DNA from: Lepus europaeus
Taxonomy: Eukaryota; Chordata; Mammalia; Lagomorpha; Leporidae
Assembly (NCBI RefSeq): GCF_033115175.1
Contig: NC_084827.1
Location: 19,958,001 to 20,022,000, forward strand
Length of the DNA: 64,000 nucleotides
Direction: 5' to 3'
Part shown: positions 54,935 to 64,000 of the stretch, one piece after another
How the letters are laid out: each line of letters starts with the position of its first letter
Numbering within the stretch: position 1 is the stretch's first letter
The notes under the pieces: generated by a model
What the model saw: the letters and a program-made list of their open reading frames with translations, nothing else
What the model was told of the DNA's origin: nothing
The model's database searches: none
Position numbers and translations under genes: made by a program

Positions 54935-55252
54935 TTTTTTTAAAAAAAATTATTTATTTGAAAGAGGAGAGGCAGAGAGAGAGAGAGCGTGCGAGCGAGA
55001 TCGAGATCTTCCATCCACTGGTTTATTCCCCAACTGGTCGCAACGGCCGGAGCTGCGCCAGTCCAAAGCCAGGAGCTTCCTCCAGGTCTCCCACGTGGGT
55101 GCAGGGGCCCAAGCACTTAGGCCATATCTTTCGCTGCTTTCCCAGGCACATTAGCAGGGATCTGGATCAGAAGAGCAAGGACACGAACAGGCGCCATAGG
55201 GGATGCTGACATCACAAGTGGTAGCTTAACCTGGTACACCACGACGCCTACC
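54935..55252 (-). mobile_element. CSINE, type B, minus strand
   Basis: From ttttttaaaaaaaattatttattt to ccacgacgcctacccc. Confidence 0.9.
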
Positions 55253-55254
55253 CC

Positions 55255-55726
55255 AGCATTGTCTTTTTCTATAGGATAAGGGGAGGGGCTTAGGAAAGGG
55301 ACTTAAGACCCAAAGGAGGCAGTGTTTGGAGAGGGTCCGCAGCCCCCGTGGAGGTCTCCAAGTGGCTGTCACAGCATCAGGTGCGTGACGGAAAGTGAGG
55401 CTTAGCTGCACGATGAGGCGTGGTGTGTGCCGAGGCAGGTGATGGGAGCTGGGCAGTGCACATATCTTGGGTGCTGGCTGTCCTTAGCTCCTTGTCCCTC
55501 CCTGGCTGCCCACCTCGTGCACAGCACTACAATAGCAGCAAATGACACCTCAACAGGCTAAACCCCATGATGAGGGCTGGGGGTTTCCAGGGCCAAACTG
55601 GAGAGCTGGGCGTCTGGGATTTTAGCTGTCTTTGAGGACCTTTAGGTGAGGCTGTGGGTGGTGGGGGAGGGCTTGGGAGGGACCGGGCCACTGCTGTTGA
55701 GGGCAGGAGACATCCTTTCTCCTTGG
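55255..55726. other. No gene seen
   Basis: Unassigned sequence without recognised repeats. Confidence 0.35.
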
Positions 55727-55732
55727 TCTTTT

Positions 55733-56075
55733 TTTTTTTTTTTTTTTTTGACAGGCAGAGTGGACAGTAGAGAGAGACAGAGAGAAAGGTCTTCCTTTTT
55801 GCCGTTGGTTCACCCTCCAATGGCCGCCGCGGTAGGCGTGCTGCGGCCGGCACACCGCGCTGATCCGATGGCAGGAGCCAGGTGCTTATCCTGGTCTCCC
55901 ATGGGGTGAAGGGCCCAAGGACTTGGGCCATCCTCCACTGCACTCCCTGGCCACAGCAGAGAGCTGGCCTGGAAGAGGGGCAACCGGGACAAAACCGGCG
56001 CCCCGACCAGGACTAGAACCCGGTGTGCCGGCGCCGCAAGGCGGAGGATTAGCCTATTGAGCCGTGGCGCCAGCC
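55733..56075 (-). mobile_element. CSINE, type A, young, minus strand
   Basis: It runs from a T-run plus gacaggcagagtggacagta to gagccgtggcgccagcc. The duplication tctccttggtctttt flanks it (about 55719-55733 and 56076-56091). Confidence 0.95.
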
Positions 56076-56091
56076 TCTCCTTGGTCTTTTA

Positions 56092-56790
56092 GTTACTGTC
56101 CAAGGGTGTGGGAGGCGTTACTAGGGAGACGGGGAAGGTTGGGGTTCTCCTCAAAGGCAAGCGGTCCCCTTCCCTCCTTTCCACTCCCCCAGCAACCTCT
56201 CTCATCCTTCTGGCCAGGTTAAGAGGCAGAAAGACGAGCCGTGCCCTCCATCAGCCGACACGACATGTTGGAGCAGAACCCACAGGGCTGGTCAGCTGGC
56301 TGCAAAAACGTCTGGCCCTCTGTGTCTGGGGGAGAGATGCCAGCCAGGATGATGGACAAGGTGCCCATGCTCACAGGGTGTGCAAATGCAGGGGGTGTTT
56401 GTGTGTGTGTGTATTTGGGGGCGGGGGAAGCAGGTGTTGTGGTTACAGATGAACAAAGCCCAGAGCCCAGGAGAACCCCACTGCCCCCCAGCCCCTGGGC
56501 CCCAGCGTCAGCCTCCCTGCCAGGATCGCAAGAAGCACAGCTCCTCCCACAGCCCTGCAGCTCCTCGCCAAGTGGCGCGAAGCTCACTCCAGGCCTGGCC
56601 CATCCCCAGCTGAGCCAGGCACCCCTGCGCTCAGAGAGCTTGAAATCCACATTTCAGGTGAGTTTCCCTTTGGAGTCTTGTCATTGACAGGAGAGATGGG
56701 GCGGTCCATTTGGAACCTCCTCGTGCCGAGTTTCTCTTTCTCATGAACAAGCTTGTTGAAGACATTCGTGGAGTTCTTTTTTTCTAATAT
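56092..56790. other. No gene identified
   Basis: A plus-strand open frame (about 56241-56687) has low-complexity Pro/Ser content and a (tg)n-encoded Val-Cys run, so I do not treat it as a gene. Confidence 0.4.
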
Positions 56791-56807
56791 CATTGGTGCT
56801 TCTGTGT

Positions 56808-57278
56808 CCTTGGAATCAGCAGCTATGGATTCAATCAACCACAGACCAAAAATATTTGGGAAAAAAACTAAAGATGGGGCCCCTACTTAAGCTGTGCACT
56901 TTTTTTGTCTTGTCGTTATTCGCTAAACAATGTGATACAGCAACTATTGACATAGCATTGCATTGTGTTCAAGGGTACCAAAGCAATTTATAGTGAGGTA
57001 TCCTGAGCAACCCAGAGATGACTTCACGTGTGTCCAGTGGAGTGGGTGTTTGGTGCATCGGTAAGAAGGCCACACTGGAGTACCTGGGGTCAAGTCCTGG
57101 CTCAGTTCCACTCCCAGCTTCCTGCCAATGCCCAGCCTGAGAGGCAATGGCGATTGCTCAAGTACCTAGGGCCCTGCCGCCTCTGTGGGAGACCCGGATT
57201 TAGTTCTGGGCTCCTGGATTTAACATCCAGTCCTGGATGTTACAGGTATTTGGGGGAATAAAATGGTGGATGGAAGAT

Positions 57279-57310
<32 letters not shown>

Positions 57311-57500
57311 TGTGTCTGTTTCTGCCTCTGTCTGCTTTTCAAGTCAATAATAAATAAAAATAAAGGATAAAGTATACAAGAAGCTGTGCATAAGGCTACA
57401 TGCAAACATTAGGCCGCTTTTCTGTATGGGACTTGAGCAGCTACAGATTTTGTTATCTGAAGGGGGAGGGAATAAGGGGTTCCCGAAATGAATTGTATAA
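56808..57500 (+). mobile_element. Tigger-family DNA transposon, split by a CSINE
   Basis: 56808-57025 ('ggattcaatcaaccacagacc', 'aaaaatatttgggaaaaaaac', 'gtcttgtcgttattcgctaaacaatg', 'gacatagcattgcattgtgtt') and 57362-57500 ('aaagtatacaagaagctgtgc', 'ggacttgagcagctacagattttg') are in the order of one Tigger/MER2-type element. Confidence 0.65.
57028..57361 (+). mobile_element. CSINE, type B, in the Tigger element
   Basis: It runs from gtccagtggagtgggtgtttgg to tcaagtcaataataaataa, with a (tg)n stretch at about 57294-57316. Confidence 0.85.
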
Positions 57501-57730
57501 AAGTTGAAACTCAAGAACATAAACAACTTCCACAATGCACCTGTTCTCACTTTAAGACCTTCCACAGGCCCTAGCTATAGCTGTTTTAGGATACTTCTGT
57601 CACAGGAAAATGCACCCACATCCCACATTAGAAGTTGCTGTGTTGAGTTGAATTTGTCCAGTTAACATGTGTCATATGTCCCATTAATTTTTCTTGTGCC
57701 CTTTTAAAGTTGTCGAAGGGGCTGGTGTTA

Positions 57731-57786
57731 TCGCTCACGCCAGGAGTTGTAGCTCACGCCAGGTGTTGTAGCTCACGCCAGGTGAG
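57731..57786 (+). repeat. Short tandem repeat, three 19-bp units
   Basis: Units of the form agctcacgccaggtgttgt. The first has gag for gtg. Confidence 0.9.
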
Positions 57787-57824
57787 TGGTTAGTGCCAGC
57801 GGCAGTTGAAGAATCAAGGCCTCT

Positions 57825-58148
57825 GGGGAATGCATCGTGTCCTAGTAGGCTAAGCCACCGCTTGCAAAGTCGACACCCCATATCAGAGCGCCAGTTTGAG
57901 TCCCGGCTGCTCTGCTTCTGATCCAGCTCCCTGCTCATGTGTCTGGGAAAGCATCAGATGATGGCCCAAGTCCTGAGGTCCTTGTCACCCATGTGGGAGG
58001 CCCAGATGGAGTTCCAAGGCTCCTGGCTTTGGCTTGGTCCAGCCCCAGCTGTTGCAGCCATTTGGAGAGGAACCAGTAGATGGAAGATCTCTCTCCTTCT
58101 CTCTGCGACTATGCCTTTCAAATATATAAATAAATCTTAAAAAAAAAT
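57825..58148 (+). mobile_element. CSINE, type B
   Basis: It runs from 'atgcatcgtgtcctagtagg' to tttcaaatatataaataaatctt. The head is diverged. Confidence 0.88.
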
Positions 58149-58149
58149 T

Positions 58150-58574
58150 GAGGCCTGTGGCCCAGGTGTTCACTGTGGGTGCCCTCTGGCCACCTTCCAC
58201 GGGACACCCTGTTCCGGTTTTCATTGTACACACGGCCAGAGCTGTCTCACTCCCCTCTGGCCTCTCACGGCTGCCCTAACCTTTTGACCCAATTTCCTCA
58301 TCAATAACTCCCATGTTTGTTTTCCCTGATTGCCTATCTGTTTTCACAACATTGCTCAAGTCATCGATTTACAAAATGCAAGTAAATTAAAATATTTTTC
58401 CTTGAATTATAAAAGTAGCAGCTGCACATGGGAGAAAAAGAAGTTCATTATCCTGTCAGCTAGAAGCGATCACTGATAAAATATTGTTGCACAACAAATA
58501 CCAATAAATCCGATTACTCACTGGGCAGCTGTTCTTTTTTCCCAAAAAATTATGAAATATCTCAAATACACAAA
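58150..58574. other. No gene; AT-rich, possibly old LINE
   Basis: The part at 58380-58510 has the look of an old LINE remnant; no family is assigned. Confidence 0.35.
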
Positions 58575-58935
58575 AATGATTCATTCAGTGAATATCTGTT
58601 GAGCAGTCGATTTAGGTACACAGCAATTGGTAAGATAGGTCATGTTCTCGTTCCCAAGGGCTACATTTGGGGTGGGGGTGAGGCAGGGGGTACTCAGCAT
58701 AAGATAGGCTGGTGGCGGCAAGAACCATGAAGAAAACGTGCAGCCACGTAAGGGAGACGGGAGACGGACGCGGTATCGGGTGTTGCTTTATACAGGATAA
58801 GCAGGAAGGCCTCCCTGAGAAAGGACATTTGATCAGGGCCCAGATGGAAGTGACAGAGTATGACAGTCCTCCATTCATCCAATATTCATTGAACTTTTCT
58901 CAAGACCCTGAAGATACAGCAGTGAATGAATGAGA
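58575..58935 (+). mobile_element. L2-like fragments
   Basis: Two stretches, 'attcattcagtgaatatctg' (58578) and 'attcatccaatattcattgaac..agatacagcagtgaatgaa' (58870-58930), resemble L2 3' ends. The part between them is uncertain. Confidence 0.45.
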
Positions 58936-59066
58936 TCTTCCATTCTGGCCCCTCGGCAACAGACCTGGTGCTCCCTGAGGGCTTGAAGGCGGAATTGTTC
59001 AGGAAGGGAAGGGAGAGAGAAAGGGACCCTTCACATTTTGATATGAAGATTTCTTCCTTTCTTTTT

Positions 59067-59400
59067 CTTTTTTTTTTTTGACAGGCAGAGTGGATAGTGA
59101 GAGAGACAGAGAGACAGAGAGAAAGGTCTTCCTTTTTGCCGTTGGTTCACCCTCCAATGGCCGCTGCGGCCGGCGCATCGTGCTGATCCGAAGCCAGGAG
59201 CCAGGCGCTTCTCCTGGTCTCCCATGCGGGTGCAGGATCCAAGGACTTGGGCCATCCTCCACTGCCTTCCCGGGCCATAGCAGAGAGCTGGCCTGGAAGA
59301 GGGGCAACCGGGATAGAATCCGGCGCCCCAACCGGGACTAGAACCCGGTGTGCTGGCGCCGCAAGGCGGAGGATTAGCCTGTTAAGCCACGGCGCCGGCC
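59067..59400 (-). mobile_element. CSINE, type A, young, minus strand
   Basis: It runs from a T-run plus gacaggcagagtggatagtg to gccacggcgccggcc. ttgatatgaagatttc occurs at 59039 and again at 59402; the stretch between the first copy and the T-run is filled with tc-rich sequence. Confidence 0.94.
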
Positions 59401-59547
59401 TTTGATATGAAGATTTCAACAACAGCCAGAAGTACTGCTCTCCTCCAGATGAAGACTTGTTCAACTTTATGTCTGCCCCCTGCCTGACCTTAAGTGCTTA
59501 CCAGGGGTTTTAGTTCACTTTGTTACTTTTTCTTTCTCTTGGAGGAA

Positions 59548-59828
59548 TGGGTGTTGCAAAGTGGGTTACCCTGCAGCTTGGGATGCTCACATCCCATGTC
59601 CCAGCACTGGTTCGAGTCCCGGCTGCTGCAGTTCCAATCCAGCTCCCTGCTAATGTTCCTGGGAAGGCACCTCGAGATGGTCCCTGCCACCCTTGTGAGA
59701 GATCAGGATGGAGTTCTGGGCTCCTGGCTTCGGCCTGGCCCAGATCTGACTGTTGCAGACATTTGGGAAGTGAACCAGTAGCTGCAAGGTGGATCTCTGC
59801 CTGTCTTTCTGTCACTGTGCCTTCAAGT
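59548..59828 (+). mobile_element. Old CSINE, plus strand
   Basis: It runs from 'gggtgttgcaaagtgggtta' to 'tgtgccttcaagtc'. Its tail is cut by the next copy. Confidence 0.82.
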
Positions 59829-60178
59829 CTTTTTTTTTTTTTTTTTTTTTGAAGATTTATTTATTTATTTGAAAGGCAGAGTTACACATAGAGAGAAGGA
59901 GAGGCAGAGAGAGAGAGAGAGGCCTTCCATCCGCTGGTTCATTCCCCAGATGGCCTCAACGGCTGGAGCTGCACTGATCCAAAACCAGGAGCCAGGAGCT
60001 TCTTCCAGGTCTCCCATGTGGGTGCAGGGGTTCAAAGGCTTGGGCCATCTTCCACTGCTTTCTCAGGCCATAGGAGAGAGCTAGATCAGAAGTGGAGCAG
60101 CCGGGATACGAACCGTCACCCATAAGGGATGCTGGCGTTGCAGGCCGGGGCCCTTAACTGGCTGTGCCACAGAGCTGC
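59829..60178 (-). mobile_element. CSINE, type B, minus strand, in a CSINE tail
   Basis: It runs from a 23-base T-run plus gaagatttatttatttatttg to ccacagagctgcc. It meets the previous element tail to tail. Confidence 0.92.
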
Positions 60179-60206
60179 CCCCCCCCCCCTTTTAAAAAAG
60201 AACAAA

Positions 60207-60505
60207 GGGCCATCATTGAGGCACTGTGAGTTAAGCTCTGCCTACTAGCATCCAATTTTGGAGTGCTGGTTGGAGTTCTGGCTGCTCAGTTTCTGACCCA
60301 GCTCCCTGCTAATGTGCCTGTGAGAGCAGCAGAAGATGGCCTCAGTACTTGGGCCCCTGCCACTCACATCGGAGACCTGGATGGACTTCCTGGTTCCTGA
60401 CTTGGGCCTTGCCCATCCCCAGCTGTTGTAGCCATTTGGGGAGTGACCCAGCAGATGGAAGATCTTTCTCTTTCTGTCATTTTACCTTCAAATAAATAAA
60501 GACTT
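60207..60505 (+). mobile_element. Old CSINE, type B
   Basis: From gggccatcattgaggcactg to ttcaaataaataaagacttt. Confidence 0.85.
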
Positions 60506-60677
60506 TTTGAAAAGGACCACTCAATGGCTCTAATATTCACAGACTTGTGTAACTGTTACCTCTGATTTGAGAACAAATCATCACCCCCAGGAAACCCCAT
60601 GCCCATCAGCATTCTCTCCCATTCCCCTCTCTCTTTGGCAACCAGCAGCCTATCTTCTGTCTCCAGGGACTGCCTAC

Positions 60678-60988
60678 TATTTTTTTTTAAAGATTTTATT
60701 TTTATTTATTTTAAAGTCAGAGTTACTGAGTGAGGGAGAGACAGACAGATCTTCCATCCACTGGTTCACTCCCCAAGAGGCCACAGCAACTTGGCTTTGG
60801 CCAAAGCCAAGGGCTTCACCTGGGTCTCCCACGTGGGTGCAGGGGCCCAAGCACTTGGGCCATCTTCCTCTGATTTTTCCCAGGTCATTAACAGGGAGCT
60901 GGCTCAAAAGCGGAGCAGCCGGGACAGGAACCAGCTCCCATAAAGAATGATGGCATCACATCACATCTGTTATACCACAATGCTGGCC
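60678..60988 (-). mobile_element. CSINE, type B, minus strand
   Basis: From ttttttttaaagattttattttt to accacaatgctggcc. Confidence 0.9.
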
Positions 60989-61033
60989 TGGGATTTGCCC
61001 ATTTTAATATTTCACTTAGAAAAGCTTGTGATG

Positions 61034-61058
61034 GGCCCGGCGCTGTGGCGCAGTGGGA
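61034..61058 (+). mobile_element. CSINE 5' stub (about 25 bases)
   Basis: gggcccggcgctgtggcgca then gtggg; the rest is absent and single-copy-like sequence follows. Confidence 0.6.
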
Positions 61059-61332
61059 CCGTGGTGGGACGAGACTGACCATGCTTCCCCCGGGGCCTGC
61101 CGGGCAGAAAGGAGTAAGCCGAGGACCATATCCCTCCCGCATCGCTTTTCATGGGATATGGTTTCTTTCCCGTGTTTTCTGTTGCTTCTTGTTTTTCTCT
61201 AAACATCTTTGAAAGTCTTGTGTGCTACACTGGACCCCATGCGCTGTTGGGTATGCGGATGCCTGCTCACACAGGCTTCTTGCTGTGTCTGATGTTCGTT
61301 TTTATGTATTTGAGCTTTCATTATCTGTCCTT

Positions 61333-61589
61333 TTTATTATTTTAAAAATTTATTTATTTGAAAGGCAGAGTTACAGAAAGAGAGGGAGAGGAAAGCCAAG
61401 TCCATCTCGGTCTCCTACATGGGTGGCAGGGACCCAAATACTTGGGCCATCACCTTTGCTTCCCCAGCTTTGCTTTAATCCAACAGGGGGCTGGATAGGA
61501 AGTGGAGCTGCTGGGACTCAAACAGGTGCTCTACTATGGGATACCGGCGTAGCAAACAGCAGTTTCACCTGCTACCCACAACACCGTCC
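61333..61589 (-). mobile_element. CSINE, minus strand, shortened
   Basis: It runs from ttattattttaaaaatttattta to acaacaccgtcc. The flanks cattatctgtccttt and cattatctatccttt are its target-site duplication. Confidence 0.92.
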
Positions 61590-61604
61590 CATTATCTATC
61601 CTTT

Positions 61605-62126
61605 TAGTGTGGGAGACCCTATAAAGCCTGGGTTGAGAGGCAGGCAGTCCCTGCAGAGAAACCTTGGGCAAGACTTCTGCAGGGATGCACCAATGCATTC
61701 GCAACTTCTGTTGCTGTTTCCTCTCCAGTGTGGGGGAGGGAAGGGGGAGACAAAAGGGGGCCCACCCCACCCCACCCCACCCCCCACACGGGCAGAGGCT
61801 GCCCTGTGTTACCGCCAGCACAGGCCCGATCTCAGGTGCAGAGACGTCTTCTTGCTGCCGGACACACGTCTCCTGGCCCAGTCCTTTCTGGAGAGGACAG
61901 CCTTGAGGGCCCGGGCCAAGGTTATCAAGATGAGCCACATCCCCAGCTTCAGAGCCGTGACGGAAGCTCTGGCCTTCAGGCTGCTTGCTGCCTTAGCTTT
62001 CTCTGTTGTAGATTTCGCTTCCTTTTTTTTTTTTTTTCTTCCCTTTAAGACCTGCTATGTATTTAAAGAAATATTTGTCATGTTTTAGATTTTGTGTTAG
62101 GAAACTATCCTATTATCTAGCCCTTA
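61605..62126. other. No gene identified; (cccca)n run
   Basis: An open frame spans part of this stretch but has no recognised domain. A cccca repeat lies at about 61762-61786. Confidence 0.4.
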
Positions 62127-62182
62127 ATATTTATACTTTTGTTCCGGGGTGGGGGGTGGGGGTGGGACAAAAGTATAAATAT
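62127..62182. repeat. 19-bp inverted repeat with an 18-nt G-rich loop
   Basis: The left arm at 62127-62145 begins atatttatacttttg and the right arm at 62164-62182 ends caaaagtataaatat. They pair at 18 of 19 positions. The loop 62146-62163 is all G and T with G4, G6 and G5 runs; a further GGG opens the right arm. Confidence 0.9.
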
Positions 62183-62383
62183 GCAAACAGGTAGTTTCTG
62201 GTGTTCACAGCTCCCCACTGAGCCTCTTTGTGGGTTCCTGTCCCCAGTGGCTGGGTTAAGCAGAGAAGGGAATCCCTACACTGCTAAGTATCTGACGTGC
62301 TATTTCTCGGGGTTCTTTAAGAACCTTGACCCGTTGAAAAAGCATCACCCTTCCGCTGAGTCTGAAGATGGAAAGCAGGTTCT

Positions 62384-62715
62384 GGGGCCGGCACTGTGGT
62401 GCAGCAGCGGGTTAAAGTCCTGGCCTGAAGCACCGGCATCCCATATGGGCTCCGGTTTGAGTCCCCGCTACTCCTCTTCCAATCTAGCTCTCTGCTATGG
62501 TCTGGGGAAGCAGTAGATGGCCCAAGTGCTTGGGCCCCTGCACCCACGTGGGAGACCCGGAAGAAGCTCCTGGCTCCTGGCTTCAGATCAGCACAGCTCC
62601 GGCCGTTGCGGTCAATTGGGGAGTGAACCTGCAGATGGAAGACCTCTCTCTCTCTGTCTCGACCTCTCTCTGTAACTCTTTCAAATAAATAAAATAAATC
62701 TTAAAAAAGAAAGAA
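62384..62715 (+). mobile_element. CSINE, type B, full length
   Basis: It runs from ggggccggcactgtggtgcag to tttcaaataaataaaataaatctt. Confidence 0.93.
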
Positions 62716-63159
62716 AGAAAAGAAACAGAAAGTAGGTGCTAGGAGACAGGAAGAGAGACGTTTCAGCCCATCACCTTCCACCTGGTTCTTCCACGTGGGG
62801 CTCTAGGGGAAGCCCCGTGGAACGTGGTGCCTGGCACACAGGACAAGGACAACAAATATTCGATGAGCGGATGCTGAGTGCATAACTGAGTCACCGTGTC
62901 ACGAGACGACTCACTGACTGTCGTAAGCTTCCCTCTGTGTTGAGGTTACCAATCCCCAGCACGGGGTTGGAGCTAAGTTGGTTAAACTGTCGGTACAGGA
63001 AAGCAGGGTGCGGGCACTGGGGTGCTGTGCGGTGGATAGAGAAGGCAGATCAATCACAGAGAGCTTCCGGAACAGGATGAACTTGGAGGTGAACGGCAAA
63101 GGAAAGGGGTGGGGCTGCTCCGAAGCTCACAGCAAGTTGGGAGGGGTGGGAGCTAACGC

Positions 63160-63330
63160 GCACGCACCCCTTCCGCTGTGCCAGCACTGTTCTCCGTGGG
63201 CTGGTTCCTTACATCCTCCCAGCAACCGGAGGGCGTGGGGACTGTCCGGTCCTATTTTATAGATGAGGCGCAGAGACATTAAGGAACTTGCCGCTAAGTC
63301 AGGGAGCTGGGATCCAAGCCCAGGCAGCGT
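63160..63330 (+). mobile_element. MIR element
   Basis: 'tgtgccagcactgttctccg', 'ctattttatagatgaggcgcagagac', 'aaggaacttgcc' and 'ctgggatccaagcccaggcag' match MIR blocks. Confidence 0.75.
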
Positions 63331-63511
63331 GGCCCCCGGGCGTGTGTGCTAAGCTGCGGTGCCGTGCAGCTCAGCCTGCACGTGGCTTCCTGTGCACGGA
63401 GCTGTCTGTTCTTCCGCAGAACACGGCATCAGGTGGAGCCTCAGAGCCTCGCCTGCCGCGTCGCTCTCAATCCTAGCAGAGTTGTCCCCGGAAAGCACAT
63501 TTTAGGGGTCA

Positions 63512-63830
63512 GTGATGCGTGCGGCGGATTAACCCTGCCTGGGATGCCCGCGTCCTGTATCAGTGTGCTGGTGTGCGTATCCGGCTTCTCCACTTCTGAA
63601 CGAGCTCCTGGCTAATGCGCCTGGGGAAGGCAGCGGAGGATGGAGCAAGGACTTGGGCCCCTGCCACCCCCGTGGGAGACCTGGATGGAGTCCCTGGCTC
63701 CTGGCTTCCACTTGGCCCAGCCTTAGATGTTGCTGCCATTTGAGGAGTGAACCAGCAGACAGAAGGTCCATCTCTCTTTCTCTTTTCCTCTCTCCTTTCT
63801 CTCTCTCTCTCCTCTGTGTATCTCTCACAT
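63512..63830 (+). mobile_element. CSINE, type B, diverged
   Basis: It runs from gatgcgtgcggcggattaac to a long ctctcttt tract; no clean A tail. Confidence 0.82.
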
Positions 63831-63879
63831 TTTGGAAATGGTGTGCTGAGCTCATACCTCATTCCAGGCACCATCTAAG

Positions 63880-64000
63880 GAGATTTATTTATTTTATTTG
63901 AAGGCAGAATTACAGAGGGGCTGAGGCAGGGAGAGAGACAGAGAGAGAGAGAGGTCTTCCATCCATTAGTTCACTCCCCAGATGACCACAACGGTTGGGA
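63880..64000 (-). mobile_element. CSINE, type B, minus strand, cut by the window end
   Basis: From ggagatttatttattttatttg to gatgaccacaacggttggga at the last base. Confidence 0.9.

Noticed and set aside
56241-56687. A 148-codon plus-strand ORF as a new gene
   Set aside because: Low-complexity content, a microsatellite-encoded stretch and no splice or domain evidence.
61222-62088. A 288-codon plus-strand ORF
   Set aside because: It runs through a minus-strand CSINE and a cccca repeat. Its length is a by-product of base composition.

Overview
The window is mammalian nuclear DNA, almost certainly from a rabbit (Oryctolagus) or another lagomorph. About 80 whole or partial copies of the lagomorph tRNA-derived C-repeat SINE (CSINE) lie on both strands, with older MIR, L2, L1M, MaLR and Tigger remnants beneath them. 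Genes are intron-split, with GT/AG splice sites and AATAAA signals. There is no sign of prokaryotic, viral or plasmid gene organisation. In the entries, 'type A' CSINE means the younger form (3' end gcctgtcaaaaa, with a gaaccaacggcaaa block). 'Type B' means the older form (3' end tttcaaataaataaatctt, with gtgaaccagcagatgga).

Two protein-coding genes are supported, both on the minus strand. GARIN1A (formerly FAM71F2, a Golgi-associated RAB2 interactor) has five coding exons from 19570 down to 8347. They splice in frame to 301 codons plus stop, and an AATAAA follows at 8270-8265. HILPDA (hypoxia-inducible lipid droplet-associated protein) lies upstream. Its 64-codon CDS at 39732-39538 sits in exon 2; non-coding exon 1 ends at 40531, a TATA element is at 40706-40701, and a CpG island surrounds the promoter. 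The order HILPDA then GARIN1A on one strand matches the HILPDA/FAM71F2/FAM71F1/CALU neighbourhood of human 7q32, seen here in reverse. GARIN1B would be expected to the left of the window. The 41-64 kb part is the flank upstream of HILPDA, and I find no gene in it.

Two processed pseudogenes lie between the two genes. One is a frameshifted RPL6 copy (about 21.5-22.3 kb, plus strand). The other is a well-preserved, 5'-truncated LSM14A copy (25.75-27.79 kb, minus strand) with a poly(A) tract, an 11-bp target-site duplication and a LINE-1 type TT|AAAA site.

Layout: 1-8.2 kb is repeats (CSINE, MaLR-like LTRs, MIR). 8.2-19.6 kb is GARIN1A; its first intron holds an irregular ataacta tandem array of about 0.7 kb. 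19.6-38.9 kb is intergenic, with the pseudogenes, an L1M relic, nested CSINEs, an internally deleted ERV with near-identical U3 blocks (33.88-34.95 kb) and a solo LTR inside a CSINE (37.0-37.4 kb). 38.95-40.7 kb is HILPDA. 40.3-41.5 kb is the CpG island. 41.5-64 kb is repeats, including two L1M 3' fragments, two gammaretrovirus-like LTR candidates and a SINE-split Tigger. No wholly new genetic system was found. The most unusual items are structural: a 19-bp hairpin with a G-rich loop near 62.15 kb, repeated SINE insertion at one site, the ERV U3 pair, and a possible cassette exon in GARIN1A.
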